Shown piece after piece: positions 17,670-26,411 of a stretch of 64,000 bases of DNA. Both the position numbers and the translations under genes were made by a program. The stretch spans positions 388,740 to 452,739 of the forward strand of contig NZ_JACHXS010000005.1 of assembly GCF_014192225.1 (NCBI RefSeq), read 5' to 3'. Under the pieces are notes generated by a model. The model had not been told where the DNA came from. It was given only the letters and a program-made list of their open reading frames with translations, and did not search any database. How positions within the stretch are numbered: the first letter of the stretch is position 1; the number at the start of each line of letters is the position of its first letter. The stretch is from Pseudoduganella umbonata. GTDB lineage: Bacteria; Pseudomonadota; Gammaproteobacteria; Burkholderiales; Burkholderiaceae_D.

Positions 17670-19499
17670 TTATTCCACCGTCACCGATTTCGCCAGGTTC
17701 CTCGGCTTGTCCACGTCCGTGCCACGCGCCAGCGCCGTGTGATACGCCAGCAATTGCAGCGACACCACGTGCAGGATCGGCGACAGGCAGCCGTAGTGTT
17801 CCGGCATGCGGATCACGTGCACGCCTTCGCCGGAGGTGATGCGCGAGTCGACGTCGGCGAACACGTACAGCTGGCCGCCGCGGGCGCGCACTTCCTGCAT
17901 GTTCGACTTCAGCTTTTCGATCAGCGCATCGTTCGGCGCGATCGTCACGACCGGCATTTCTTCCGTCACCAGCGCCAGCGGGCCGTGCTTCAGTTCACCG
18001 GCCGGGTAGGCCTCGGCGTGGATGTACGAGATTTCCTTCAGCTTCAGCGCGCCTTCGAGGGCGATCGGGTAGTGCATGCCGCGGCCCAGGAACAGCGCAT
18101 TTTCCTTGCGGGCGAAATCCTCGGCCCAGGCCATGATCTGCGGTTCCAGCGCCAGCACGGCGGAGATCGCGGAAGGCAGGTGGCGCATGTCTTTCAGGTG
18201 CGCGGCTTCTTCTTCTTCCGTCAGGCGGCCGTTGACCTGCGCCAGCGACAGCGTCAGCAGGAACAGCGCGGACAGCTGCGTGGTGAAGGCCTTGGTGGAC
18301 GCCACGCCCACTTCGACGCCGGCGCGGGTGATGTACGCCAGCTTGCATTCGCGCACCATCGCGCTGGTGGCCACGTTGCAGATCGTCAGCGTGTTTTCCA
18401 TGCCCAGCGAGCGGGCATGCTTCAGTGCGGCGATCGTGTCGGCCGTTTCGCCGGACTGGGAAATCGTCACCACCAGCGTGGACGGATTCGGCACGCTGTC
18501 GCGGTAGCGGTATTCGCTGGCGATTTCCACGCTGACCGGCACCTTGGCGATCGATTCGATCCAGTACTTGGCCGTCAGGCCCGAGTAGTAGCTGGTGCCG
18601 CAGGCCAGGATCAGCACGCGATCGATTTCCTTGAAGACCTTGTAGGCTTCATCGCCGAACAGCTCGGGCATGATGCCGGTGACGCCTTCGAGCGTGTCGC
18701 CGACGACGCGCGGCTGTTCGAAGATTTCCTTCTGCATGTAATGGCGGTACGGGCCCAGTTCGGCGGCGCCGGTGTGCGCGTGCACGGTTTTCACTTCGCG
18801 CTCGACCTGCTTGCCGTTCACGTCGACGATCCAGGCGCGGCCCAGCTGCAGGTCGACCACGTCGCCTTCTTCCAGGTAGATGATCTGGTCGGTGGTGCCG
18901 GCCAGCGCCATCGCGTCGGACGCCACGAAGTTCTCGCCTTTGCCCAGGCCGACGATCAGCGGCGAGCCCTGGCGCGCAGCCACCACGCGGTGCGGTTCTT
19001 CGCGCGAGAACACGGCGATCGCATAGGCGCCATGCAGGCGCTTGACGGCTTGCTGCACGGTCTCGAACAGGTCGCCGGTGTACAGGTGATCGACCAGGTG
19101 GGCGATGACTTCGGTGTCGGTCTGGCTCTGGAACACGTAGCCCAGCGCGATCAGTTCGGCACGCAGTTCGTCGTGGTTTTCGATGATGCCGTTGTGCACC
19201 AGTGCGATGCGGGCGTTATCCGAGCTCGGCGAGAAGTGCGGGTGGGCATTGTGCGAAGCGGGCGCGCCGTGCGTGGCCCAGCGGGTGTGGGCGATGCCCG
19301 TAAAGCCTTGCAGGCCGACTTCCTGCATCTGCTTTTCCAGTTCCGCCACGCGCGACGTGCTGCGCGAACGCTGCAGGCGGCCATCCGTGTGCAGGGCCAC
19401 GCCGCACGAATCGTAGCCGCGGTATTCCAGGCGTTTCAGACCTTCGATCAGGATCGGGGTGATATTACGTTGCGCTACTGCTCCGACGATACCGCACAT
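17670..19499 (-). CDS. glmS: Glutamine--fructose-6-phosphate aminotransferase (isomerizing)
   Basis: A 609-residue cytosolic enzyme converting fructose-6-phosphate and glutamine to glucosamine-6-phosphate, the first step of UDP-GlcNAc synthesis for peptidoglycan and LPS. The N-terminus MCGIVGAVAQ exposes Cys2, the class II amidotransferase nucleophile, followed by EYRGYDSCGVAL and TRWATHGAP. Two SIS sugar-isomerase domains follow (CGTSYYSGL near residue 300; LGRGMHYPIALEGALKLKE near 470), and the end is PRNLAKSVTVE. Length is standard. The pathway partner glmU lies 2 kb away. It is divergent from an AsnC-type regulator. I saw no glmS ribozyme in the 175-bp leader, which is AT-rich and holds a small inverted repeat at 19554-19569. 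Confidence 0.97.
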   Translation of the reverse strand: MCGIVGAVAQRNITPILIEGLKRLEYRGYDSCGVALHTDGRLQRSRSTSRVAELEKQMQEVGLQGFTGIAHTRWATHGAPASHNAHPHFSPSSDNARIALVHNGIIENHDELRAELIALGYVFQSQTDTEVIAHLVDHLYTGDLFETVQQAVKRLHGAYAIAVFSREEPHRVVAARQGSPLIVGLGKGENFVASDAMALAGTTDQIIYLEEGDVVDLQLGRAWIVDVNGKQVEREVKTVHAHTGAAELGPYRHYMQKEIFEQPRVVGDTLEGVTGIMPELFGDEAYKVFKEIDRVLILACGTSYYSGLTAKYWIESIAKVPVSVEIASEYRYRDSVPNPSTLVVTISQSGETADTIAALKHARSLGMENTLTICNVATSAMVRECKLAYITRAGVEVGVASTKAFTTQLSALFLLTLSLAQVNGRLTEEEEAAHLKDMRHLPSAISAVLALEPQIMAWAEDFARKENALFLGRGMHYPIALEGALKLKEISYIHAEAYPAGELKHGPLALVTEEMPVVTIAPNDALIEKLKSNMQEVRARGGQLYVFADVDSRITSGEGVHVIRMPEHYGCLSPILHVVSLQLLAYHTALARGTDVDKPRNLAKSVTVE

Positions 19500-19674
19500 G
19501 GTGACCTCTACAGTGAATGTTGATGTGACGACATCATAGTTTACCGGTTTAGAAATAAGCTTACTTATTATGCCTGTTTGTGAAACAATATTTCGTCACG
19601 TATTCGTCATGATTTTTTAATTCATTTCGTCTTTAAATGTGTATTTTTATTTCAACGTAGGTGAGAAGGGACTG

Positions 19675-20139
19675 ATGGATATTCCGCTGGACGAACTGGA
19701 CAGGCGCATCCTGAACGCGCTGCAGGAAAATGCCGACATCACGAACGCGGAACTGGCCCAGCTCGTGCATGTTTCCGCGCCCACGTGCCTGCGGCGCGTG
19801 AAAGCGTTGCGCGAAGCCGGCATCATCGAACGCCAGGTGGCCATCGTGGCACCGGACAAGGTGGGCTCAAGGCTGACAGCGATCGCGGAGATCACGCTGG
19901 ACGTGCAGGCGGCCGACAGGATGGCCGAGTTCGAAGCGCTGGTGGCACGGGAATCTGCTGTACTGCAGTGCTACCGCGTATCGCCGGGGCCGGATTTCGT
20001 GCTGGTGGTCCAGGTGGAAGACATGCCTGCCTATCACGCGCTGGCGCACCGCCTGTTCACGAGCCATGCGAATGTGCGCAACGTGAAGGCGTATTTCTCC
20101 ACGTTTCGCAGCAAGTTCGAGACCCGTATCGCCATCTGA
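19675..20139 (+). CDS. Lrp/AsnC-family transcriptional regulator
   Basis: A 154-residue regulator with the standard Lrp/AsnC layout: an N-terminal helix-turn-helix (residues 5-60, DELDRRILNALQENADITNAELA) and a C-terminal RAM ligand-binding domain ending in YFSTFRSKFETRI. The start at 19675 is preceded by AGAAGGG at good spacing; an ATG 12 codons upstream lacks this and gives an atypical N-terminus. It is divergent from glmS across a 175-bp AT-rich region. Its target and amino acid ligand are unknown. The DnaA-box-rich region begins just 9 bp after its stop codon. Confidence 0.93.
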   Translation: MDIPLDELDRRILNALQENADITNAELAQLVHVSAPTCLRRVKALREAGIIERQVAIVAPDKVGSRLTAIAEITLDVQAADRMAEFEALVARESAVLQCYRVSPGPDFVLVVQVEDMPAYHALAHRLFTSHANVRNVKAYFSTFRSKFETRIAI

Positions 20140-20147
20140 GCGGATAG

Positions 20148-20824
20148 TTATCCACACTCGTCCACAGGCTATGCACCGGCTTGTGCACGGGCTTTTCCAC
20201 TGCTGATTGGCGGGTTATCTCCAGCTTATACCGGCTTATGCAGAGGGTTATACGGGTTTGATCACAGGCTTTTCCACAAAGTTTTCCACAGCCCCGCAGA
20301 CCCGTATCGTGCTTGCAAGGCAGCGGCACAGGGTGTTGCTGCAACGGCATGCATGGGAACTCCACATCATGGCATCGGCACTTTTACGCTGTGTACAAAT
20401 AGGGTGCTTATTCACAGACACTCGCACGGGCTCGCACACACACTCGCACAGACACTTCGCCCTAGCAGGATGCCCCGGCACGGCGCCTTACGGTGCCATG
20501 GTCTGTGCCGGCGCGCCGCCGCGGCCCGGCGTGTCCAACGAACGGGCAAGAAGACTGGCACGAGTACGCCAAGGCCGGTTGCCAACACGTTTTACCAAGG
20601 CTTTTCCACATAGTTATCCAACGCAGCAGGAACGCTGAAAACGGCGATTTTGACGCTATACAGGGCTATGCACGGCTTATCCATGTCTTATACCCGGAGT
20701 TGACCACAACCTTATCCCCAATCGGCCATCAATACGATGCAAGCCGGCGATTCCAGCCCGCGTTTCGAGTTACGCACGTTGTACCCACCGGCTTTACCCA
20801 GGCTTGTGCACACGCTTGTCCACA
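20148..20824 (+). other. Gene-free region with a same-strand cluster of DnaA-box-like 9-mers
   Basis: This 718-bp gap (20140-20857) has no credible gene. Scanning for TTATNCACA gives exact boxes at 20148 and 20408. One-mismatch boxes start at 20236, 20270, 20282, 20602, 20712, 20804 and 20816. Several two-mismatch sites start at 20158, 20181, 20193, 20614, 20677 and 20700. All are on the plus strand. The only clear minus-strand near-match is at 20390-20398. The density in a GC-rich genome is far above chance by eye. Possible roles are a DnaA titration or regulatory locus, an origin remnant, or a degenerate repeat that merely resembles DnaA boxes. Confidence 0.7.
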
Positions 20825-20857
20825 GCGGAGCTTCGCCGGCTGGGGCTAGAATGGCGC

Positions 20858-21457
20858 ATGAACTACCTGGCCCACGTGTACCTGGCCCGGCATACCGACG
20901 CGGCGATGGTCGGCGCAATGCTGGGCGATTTCGTCAAGGCGAACGACGTTGCCGCGTATCCGCCGGACATCGCGCGCGAAATCACGCTGCATCGTCATAT
21001 CGACAGCTATACGGACAGCCATCCGGCCGTGCTGGCGTCGAAGGCCTTGTTCGGCGAAGGCCGGCGCCGCTACGCCGGCATCGTGCTGGACGTGTTTTAT
21101 GACCATGAATTGAGCCGGCACTGGCACCACTGGTGCGACGTGCCGCGCGCGGCGCTGATCGCCCGCTTCTACGATGCGCTGGCGGCGCACGAACCGATAC
21201 TGCCGCCGCGCCTGCGCGAGATGCTGCCTTACCTGGTAAAGCAGGACTGGCTGGGTGGCTATGCGACGTTCGAGGGCGTGGAGGGGACGATCGCGCGGGT
21301 GTCGCGCCGCCTGAGCCGCAATGGGGAGTTGCTGCGCGACGGCGTGCAGGACCTGGTACGGCACCGCGACGCCATCGCCGAAGGCTTCGAGCGCTTCTTC
21401 CCGGACCTGGTGCGGTTCGCGGAAGAACGCCGGATGGAACTGCTCGGGAAGCGCTGA
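20858..21457 (+). CDS. acpH: Acyl carrier protein phosphodiesterase (ACP hydrolase)
   Basis: A 199-residue AcpH-family protein that removes the 4'-phosphopantetheine group from holo-ACP. The start at 20858 gives the family N-terminus MNYLAHVYLA; upstream codons would extend into the DnaA-box region. HD-domain-like metal ligands are visible in GDFVKAND, LHRHIDSYTDSHP and VFYDHELSRHWH. Length agrees with the E. coli protein (about 193 residues). It is convergent with glmU, 27 bp apart. DnaA-like boxes end 33 bp before the start, so any DnaA binding there could affect its transcription. Confidence 0.9.
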   Translation: MNYLAHVYLARHTDAAMVGAMLGDFVKANDVAAYPPDIAREITLHRHIDSYTDSHPAVLASKALFGEGRRRYAGIVLDVFYDHELSRHWHHWCDVPRAALIARFYDALAAHEPILPPRLREMLPYLVKQDWLGGYATFEGVEGTIARVSRRLSRNGELLRDGVQDLVRHRDAIAEGFERFFPDLVRFAEERRMELLGKR

Positions 21458-21484
21458 TAATTCAGCGCTTCCTCGCTGCTGTCC

Positions 21485-22861
21485 TTACTTCTTTGCCTTG
21501 ATCGGGCGCTGCCAGCCTTCGATCGTCACCTGCTTCGGACGGGAAATCGTCAGCTTGCCGGCCGGCGCGTTCTTCGTCAGCGTGGTGCCGGCGCCGAGCG
21601 TGGCGCCCGCACCCACCGTGACCGGCGCCACCAGCTGGCTGTCGCTGCCGATGAAGGCGTCGTCCTCGATCGTGGTGCGGAACTTGTTGGCGCCGTCGTA
21701 ATTGCAGGTGATGACGCCGGCGCCGATGTTGACGCGCGAGCCGACGTCCGTGTCGCCCACGTAGGCCAGGTGGTTGGCCTTGCTGTGCGCGGCCACGTTG
21801 CTGTTCTTGATCTCGACGAAGTTGCCGACGTGGACATCCTCGCCCAGCGTGGTGCCCGGGCGCAGCCGCGCGTAGGGACCGATCAGCGATTTCGGGCCGA
21901 CGACCGCTTCCTCGATGTGGCAGAACGGCTTGATCTGCGCGCCCGCTTCGATCGACGCGTTGACGATCACGCTGTGGGCACCGACGGTGACGCCATCGGC
22001 CAGCGTGACTTTGCCTTCGAAGACGCAACCGACGTCGATCGTCACATCGCGGCCGCATACCAGTTCGCCGCGGATATCGATGCGGGCCGGGTCCAGCACC
22101 GTCACGCCTTTTTCCAGCAGCGCCTGGGCCAGGTTGTTCTGGTGGATACGTTCCAGCTGCGCCAGCTGCACCTTGCTGTTCACGCCCAGCACTTCCCATT
22201 CCGCACCAGGATGCGCGGACACGACTTCGACACCGTCGGCCACGGCGCGTGCCACGATGTCCGTCAGGTAGTACTCGCCTTGCGCATTCTTGTTTTCCAG
22301 CGACGCCAGCCACTTCTTCAGGTGGCCGGTGGGGATGCACATGATGCCGGAGTTGATTTCCTTGATCGCGCGCTCTTCTGCCGTTGCATCCTTTTCCTCG
22401 ACGATGCGCACGATGCGACCGTCTTCGCGAACGATGCGGCCCAGACCGAACGGATCTTCCTGCACCACGGTGAGGATCCCCAGCTTGCCGCTACCGGCCG
22501 CATCGACCAGGCGTTGCAGCGAGGCGGTGGTGGTCAGGGGCACGTCGCCATACAGCACCAGCGTGGGCACCGCTTCGTCCAGCACGGGCAGCGCCTGCAT
22601 CACGGCATGGCCGGTACCCAGTTGCGGTTCCTGCAGCGCGGCCGAGATCTCGACGCCGCCGCGCGCCTTTTGTGCTTCGAGAGCCGACAGCACCGTGGCG
22701 CCGCCGTGCCCGTAAATCACACATAATTTGGCCGGAGCAAGGCCACGCGCGGTATCGATCACATGCGACAACAGGGGCTTGCCGGCCAGCGGGTGCAGTA
22801 CCTTGGGCAGGGCGGATTGCATGCGCTTGCCCATGCCGGCAGCGAGAATGACAACGTTCAT
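21485..22861 (-). CDS. glmU: Bifunctional GlmU: N-acetylglucosamine-1-phosphate uridyltransferase / glucosamine-1-phosphate acetyltransferase
   Basis: A 458-residue cytosolic enzyme making UDP-GlcNAc: acetylation of glucosamine-1-phosphate, then uridylyl transfer. The N-terminal pyrophosphorylase has LAAGMGKRMQSALPKVLHPLAG at the start and LYGDVPL near residue 100. The C-terminal left-handed beta-helix has hexapeptide repeats and the acetyltransferase strings NFVEIKNS, KANHLAYVGD and NIGAGVITCNYDG. The ATG at 22861 gives the usual MNVVILAAG start; 32 upstream in-frame codons are not family-like. The divergent lipoprotein gene starts only 40 bp away, so both promoters are packed in that AT-rich gap. 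It works downstream of glmS in this window. Confidence 0.97.
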   Translation of the reverse strand: MNVVILAAGMGKRMQSALPKVLHPLAGKPLLSHVIDTARGLAPAKLCVIYGHGGATVLSALEAQKARGGVEISAALQEPQLGTGHAVMQALPVLDEAVPTLVLYGDVPLTTTASLQRLVDAAGSGKLGILTVVQEDPFGLGRIVREDGRIVRIVEEKDATAEERAIKEINSGIMCIPTGHLKKWLASLENKNAQGEYYLTDIVARAVADGVEVVSAHPGAEWEVLGVNSKVQLAQLERIHQNNLAQALLEKGVTVLDPARIDIRGELVCGRDVTIDVGCVFEGKVTLADGVTVGAHSVIVNASIEAGAQIKPFCHIEEAVVGPKSLIGPYARLRPGTTLGEDVHVGNFVEIKNSNVAAHSKANHLAYVGDTDVGSRVNIGAGVITCNYDGANKFRTTIEDDAFIGSDSQLVAPVTVGAGATLGAGTTLTKNAPAGKLTISRPKQVTIEGWQRPIKAKK

Positions 22862-22901
22862 AAGCTGAATTCGTTCAGTTAATAATAAGTAAAAGTTTAA
22901 C

Positions 22902-23774
22902 ATGCATACATCGCCTCTCCGAACCTGGTTTTTCCTCGCCCTGCTGGTGCTGGTCACCGCTTGCAGCTCGCTGAAGCTGGCCTATAACAATGGCGACACG
23001 CTCTTGTACTGGTGGCTGGACAACTATGTCGACTTCGACGACGAACAGAGCGACCAGGTCAAGAAGGACATCAACGATCTGTTCCGCTGGCACCGCAAGA
23101 CCCAGCTGCAGGATTACGTGCACGTGCTGCAGCGCGCGCAGCAGCAACTGCGCGGCAATCCCACGCCCGCCGACCTGCGCGCCGATTACGACGATATCCG
23201 TGCCCGCACCCAGGCGCTGCTGCTGAAGGCCGCGCCGGACATCGCCGACCTGGCGCTGTCGCTGAAGCCCGAGCAGCTGGCGCAGATGGAAAAGAAGTTC
23301 GCCAAGAATAATGACAAGTTCCGCCGCGAGAACATGAAGGGCGACCGCGAAGACCAGAACGAATTCCGCTACAAGAAATCGATGGAGCAGTTCGAACTGT
23401 GGTTCGGCAGTTTTTCGCGCGAGCAGAAGGACATCATCCGCAAGGCCTCCGATGCGCGGCCGCTCGATAACGCGATCTGGCTGGACGAACGGATGCGCCG
23501 CCAGCGCAACGTGCTGGCGCTGGCGCGCCGGCTGATGCAGGAAAAGCCGCCGCGCGAACAGGCGGTGGCGCAGATCCAGAGCCTGATCCGGGAAAGCTTC
23601 GCGCGCCTGGACAACTCCGAGCGCAAGGCCTTCTATGAAGCCAATACCACGGCATCGATCGGCCTGGTGCACACCGTGATCGGCATCGCCACGCCGGAAC
23701 AGAAGGCGCACGCGCAAAAGCGCATGCAGGGCTGGATCAGCGATTTCAATACGCTGGCGGCGGAAACGAAGTAG
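22902..23774 (+). CDS. DUF6279 family lipoprotein
   Basis: A 290-residue predicted lipoprotein: the N-terminal hydrophobic run FFLALLVLVTAC ends with a lipobox Cys at residue 21. The mature part is highly charged and helical (many Lys, Glu, Arg and Gln) with no enzymatic motif, and contains the family strings LAYNNGDTLLYWWLDNYVDF and QKRMQGWISDF. DUF6279 is recognisable from these; function is unknown, with envelope localisation expected. Divergent from glmU with a 40-bp shared promoter region. Confidence 0.85.
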   Translation: MHTSPLRTWFFLALLVLVTACSSLKLAYNNGDTLLYWWLDNYVDFDDEQSDQVKKDINDLFRWHRKTQLQDYVHVLQRAQQQLRGNPTPADLRADYDDIRARTQALLLKAAPDIADLALSLKPEQLAQMEKKFAKNNDKFRRENMKGDREDQNEFRYKKSMEQFELWFGSFSREQKDIIRKASDARPLDNAIWLDERMRRQRNVLALARRLMQEKPPREQAVAQIQSLIRESFARLDNSERKAFYEANTTASIGLVHTVIGIATPEQKAHAQKRMQGWISDFNTLAAETK

Positions 23775-23873
23775 CGCCGGGCGCCTATAGCACCCGGATG
23801 CCCAGGTCGCGGCAGGGCGTAGCAATAATCGGCAAGAAAAGATAGGCTGATGCCATTTTTTCTGGAGCTGCCC

Positions 23874-24563
23874 ATGACTACCGACCTGTCCCTGCCGTCT
23901 TCCGATCCCGCTACAGCCGCCAACGCGCCGCAAGATGGCATGTGGCTCGGTATCGCGCAGCGCCTGCAGGCGCTGGCGCAGGCCGGGCTGGCCTACGATC
24001 CGCACGTGTTCGACGCCGAGCGCTACCAGGAAGTGCTGGCGCTGAGCCAGCAGATGCTGAGTCACCTGACGGGGCAGCCCGTCGCCCGGTTGCAGGATGC
24101 CATCGCGCTCGAACGCGGTTACCCGACGCCGAAAGTCGACATCCGCGCCGTGCTGTTCAACGGCACCGACCAGGTGCTGATGGCGCGTGAGAAGCACGAT
24201 GGCGGGCGCTGGTCGCTGCCGGGCGGCTGGGCCGACGTGGGCTGCACGCCGTTCGAGGTGGCCGTCAAGGAAGTGCGCGAGGAAACCGGCCTGGACAGCG
24301 AAGCCGTACGGTTGCTGGCACTGTGGGACAAGCGCGTCCACCCGCATCCGCCGCAGGCGTGGTACGTGTACAAGGCGTTCGTGCTGTGCCGCCCCACCGG
24401 CGGCGCGCTTCTGGCGGACACTCCTGAGACAAGCGAGGTGCGCTGGGTGCCGCGGCACGAACTATCGACGCTGGACCTCTCCACCGACCGCGTCACGCTG
24501 TCGCAGCTGGAAACGCTGTTCTCTTTCGCCGAAAACCCGGATTTGCCGACCTTGTGCGACTGA
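23874..24563 (+). CDS. NUDIX hydrolase with N-terminal accessory domain
   Basis: A 229-residue NUDIX protein that cleaves nucleoside diphosphates linked to another moiety. The Nudix box GX5EX7REUXEEXGU is visible from GGWADVGCTPFE through REETGL (about 24225-24294). An N-terminal helical domain of about 65 residues (LGIAQRLQALAQAGLAYDP) is typical of the subgroup annotated as NUDIX hydrolase N-terminal domain, often ADP-ribose or NADH related. The start at 23874 has GGAG upstream; an ATG at 23850 is also in frame. It is a stand-alone gene; a palindromic repeat follows at 24611. Confidence 0.88.
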   Translation: MTTDLSLPSSDPATAANAPQDGMWLGIAQRLQALAQAGLAYDPHVFDAERYQEVLALSQQMLSHLTGQPVARLQDAIALERGYPTPKVDIRAVLFNGTDQVLMAREKHDGGRWSLPGGWADVGCTPFEVAVKEVREETGLDSEAVRLLALWDKRVHPHPPQAWYVYKAFVLCRPTGGALLADTPETSEVRWVPRHELSTLDLSTDRVTLSQLETLFSFAENPDLPTLCD

Positions 24564-24610
24564 ATATTCCGGAAACAGCAACGAAAAACGGCTTCATCCC
24601 ATAAATTACG

Positions 24611-24655
24611 GCAATATTTCCTAAAACCGGGGTCTGACCCCGGTTTTAGGCAACT
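24611..24655. repeat. REP-like palindrome (GGGGTCTGACCCC type)
   Basis: A perfect odd palindrome with 14-bp arms around a central T at 24621-24649, between the NUDIX gene and rsmD. Both it and the flanking AATATTTCCT and AGGCAAC strings recur at 59677-59717, so this is a dispersed intergenic element rather than a local terminator. Confidence 0.75.
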
Positions 24656-24700
24656 ATTTCACGTGCTATAGTGCCCGCCTCATTTCCGTACTGCCTTCCC

Positions 24701-25333
24701 ATGCAAAAGAAAAAGCCCGCCGCCAAAGTTCCCGTTCACGGTCCGCAGCACGCCAAGCAGGTACGCATCATCGGCGGGAGCTGGAAGCGCACGCCGCTGC
24801 CGGTGCTCGAGGCGCTGGGGCTGCGGCCGACGCCGGACCGGGTGCGCGAGACGGTGTTCAACTGGCTGAATCACCTGCGCGGCGACTGGGGCAACCTGCG
24901 CGTGCTCGACCTGTTCGCGGGCAGTGGCGCGCTCGGCTTCGAAGCGGCCAGCCGCGGGGCGCAGCAGGTGACGATGGTGGACGCGAACGCGGTCATCGTG
25001 CGCCAGTTGCAGGCGATCCAGGAAAAACTGAACGCGACCAATATCGTGGTACAGCGCGCCGATGCGCTGGCGCTGGCGCAATCGCTGGCGCAGCGGGGCC
25101 AGAAGTTCGACGTGATCTTCCTCGATCCGCCGTACCAGGAGGACTTCCTGTCGCGCGCATTGCCGCTGTGCGACAAGCTGGTAACCGAAGGCGGACTCGT
25201 CTACGCCGAGTCCGGCCTGCCCCTCGTGTCCGACGACGGCGAGTCCCCGGACTGGCTGGAAAACTGGGAAGTGGTGCGCCAGGACAAGGCCGGCATGGTG
25301 CACTTCCACCTGTTGCAGCGCCGGGCGGTATAG
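24701..25333 (+). CDS. rsmD: 16S rRNA (guanine(966)-N(2))-methyltransferase RsmD
   Basis: A 210-residue SAM-dependent methyltransferase modifying G966 of 16S rRNA in the assembled 30S subunit. Family features: VRIIGGSWKRTPLPV at the N-terminus, RPTPDRVRETVFNWL, the SAM-binding motif LDLFAGSGALGFEAASRG, and the catalytic DPPY in VIFLDPPYQED. The ATG at 24701 gives a basic N-terminal tail common in this family; a GTG ten codons earlier is possible. coaD follows 85 bp later, as in many proteobacteria (rsmD-coaD). Confidence 0.95.
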   Translation: MQKKKPAAKVPVHGPQHAKQVRIIGGSWKRTPLPVLEALGLRPTPDRVRETVFNWLNHLRGDWGNLRVLDLFAGSGALGFEAASRGAQQVTMVDANAVIVRQLQAIQEKLNATNIVVQRADALALAQSLAQRGQKFDVIFLDPPYQEDFLSRALPLCDKLVTEGGLVYAESGLPLVSDDGESPDWLENWEVVRQDKAGMVHFHLLQRRAV

Positions 25334-25418
25334 CGGCTGCGGCGGGCCCCTGCGGTGAAGAGGGCCACCGTTTCAGGCATAATGCGCGTCTGATTCGTGC
25401 AAAAAACAGGGACCCACA

Positions 25419-25910
25419 ATGGTTATAGCCGTTTATCCGGGAACGTTCGATCCGCTGACCCGTGGTCACGAAGACCTGGTGCGCCGCGCATCGGGCCTGT
25501 TCGACACGCTGGTGGTCGGCGTGGCCGACAGCAAGAACAAGCACCCGTTCTTCACAGTCGAAGAGCGCCTGGAAATCGCCAACGAAGTACTGGGCCATTA
25601 TCCGAACGTCAAGGTGGAGAGCTTTTCCGGCTTGCTGAAGGATTTCGTGCGCCAGCACGATGCCCGCGTGATCGTGCGTGGCCTGCGTGCCGTGTCCGAC
25701 TTCGAGTACGAATTTCAAATGGCGGGCATGAACCGCTACCTGCTGCCGGATGTCGAGACGCTGTTCCTGACGCCGTCGGACCAGTACCAATTCATTTCGG
25801 GCACGATCGTGCGCGAGATTGCCCAGCTGGGTGGCGACGTGTCGAAGTTCGTGTTCCCGTCCGTCGACCGCTGGCTGCGCAAGAAAATCGCGGCAAACGA
25901 GGCCGCATAG
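25419..25910 (+). CDS. coaD: Pantetheine-phosphate adenylyltransferase
   Basis: A 163-residue enzyme that adenylates 4'-phosphopantetheine to dephospho-CoA, the penultimate step of CoA synthesis. The nucleotidyltransferase motif TFDPLTRGHEDL (T/HxGH) is at residues 10-21, with RGLRAVSDFEYEFQMAGMNR in the middle and the second motif FISGTIVREIAQLGGDVS near the C-terminus. Length is exactly typical. It is followed 10 bp later by a ferredoxin gene, a conserved pairing in betaproteobacteria. Confidence 0.97.
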   Translation: MVIAVYPGTFDPLTRGHEDLVRRASGLFDTLVVGVADSKNKHPFFTVEERLEIANEVLGHYPNVKVESFSGLLKDFVRQHDARVIVRGLRAVSDFEYEFQMAGMNRYLLPDVETLFLTPSDQYQFISGTIVREIAQLGGDVSKFVFPSVDRWLRKKIAANEAA

Positions 25911-25920
25911 AGGTTTTATC

Positions 25921-26178
25921 ATGGCTTTGATGATCACCGACGACTGCATCAATTGCGACGTTTGCGAGCCCGAGTGCCCGAACGAAGCGATCTACATGGG
26001 TCCGGAAATTTACGAAATCGATCCCGACAAGTGCACCGAATGCGTCGGCCACTTTTCGGAACCGCAGTGCCAGCAGGTGTGCCCGGTCGCCTGCATTCCG
26101 TTCAACCCGGAATGGCGCGAAACGGAAGAGCAGTTGCGGGCGAAGTACGAACGCCTGGAAGCGGCCAAGGCCGCCTGA
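25921..26178 (+). CDS. YfhL-type 2[4Fe-4S] ferredoxin
   Basis: An 85-residue ferredoxin. The first cluster motif is CINCDVCEPECP (CxxCxxCxxxCP). The second is CTECVGHFSEPQCQQVCP, where the insertion between cysteines is typical of the YfhL/Alvin type, which has very low-potential clusters. The C-terminal helix EEQLRAKYERLEAAKAA is also family-typical. The start at 25921 lies 10 bp after coaD, so the two are probably cotranscribed. Its electron-transfer partner is not evident here. Confidence 0.94.
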   Translation: MALMITDDCINCDVCEPECPNEAIYMGPEIYEIDPDKCTECVGHFSEPQCQQVCPVACIPFNPEWRETEEQLRAKYERLEAAKAA

Positions 26179-26219
26179 AGCGGCTGCCCGAACGAAAGCC
26201 TGGAATGGCCAGGCTTCGG

Positions 26220-26301
26220 TTTCTGGAAACATTTCAAAATAACCGGTGTCTGTCACCGGTTTTCTGGAAACATTTCAAAATAACTGGTGTCTGTCACCGG
26301 T
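26220..26301. repeat. Tandem 41-bp palindromic repeat (GGTGTCTGTCACC type), two copies
   Basis: Two head-to-tail 41-bp units (26220-26260 and 26261-26301). Each has a TTTCTGGAAACATTTCAAAA-type lead and a palindrome with 8-bp arms AACCGGTG/CACCGGTT around TCTGT. The second copy has one arm change. It is related in design to the palindromes at 24621 and 59683. It lies between the ferredoxin and chalcone isomerase genes. Confidence 0.8.
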
Positions 26302-26411
26302 TTTCTGGCTGTCTGAAGCGGCGCCGCGACAGAAAAGCATGATCGTGCGTGAACCGGGCAGGGCGGTGGTATAGTGCAACGGCACTTCCACAACACCGAT
26401 CCGGAGACTCC

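Noticed and set aside
19500..19674. glmS ribozyme upstream of glmS
   Set aside because: The leader is short and AT-rich with no recognisable ribozyme core, and this riboswitch is mainly found in Gram-positive bacteria.
20148..20824. CRISPR array
   Set aside because: Repeats are 9-mers at irregular spacing with no constant spacer length and no cas genes.
24621..24649. Rho-independent terminator of the NUDIX gene
   Set aside because: No T-run follows and the same palindrome with flanks recurs at 59683, so a dispersed repeat is the better explanation.
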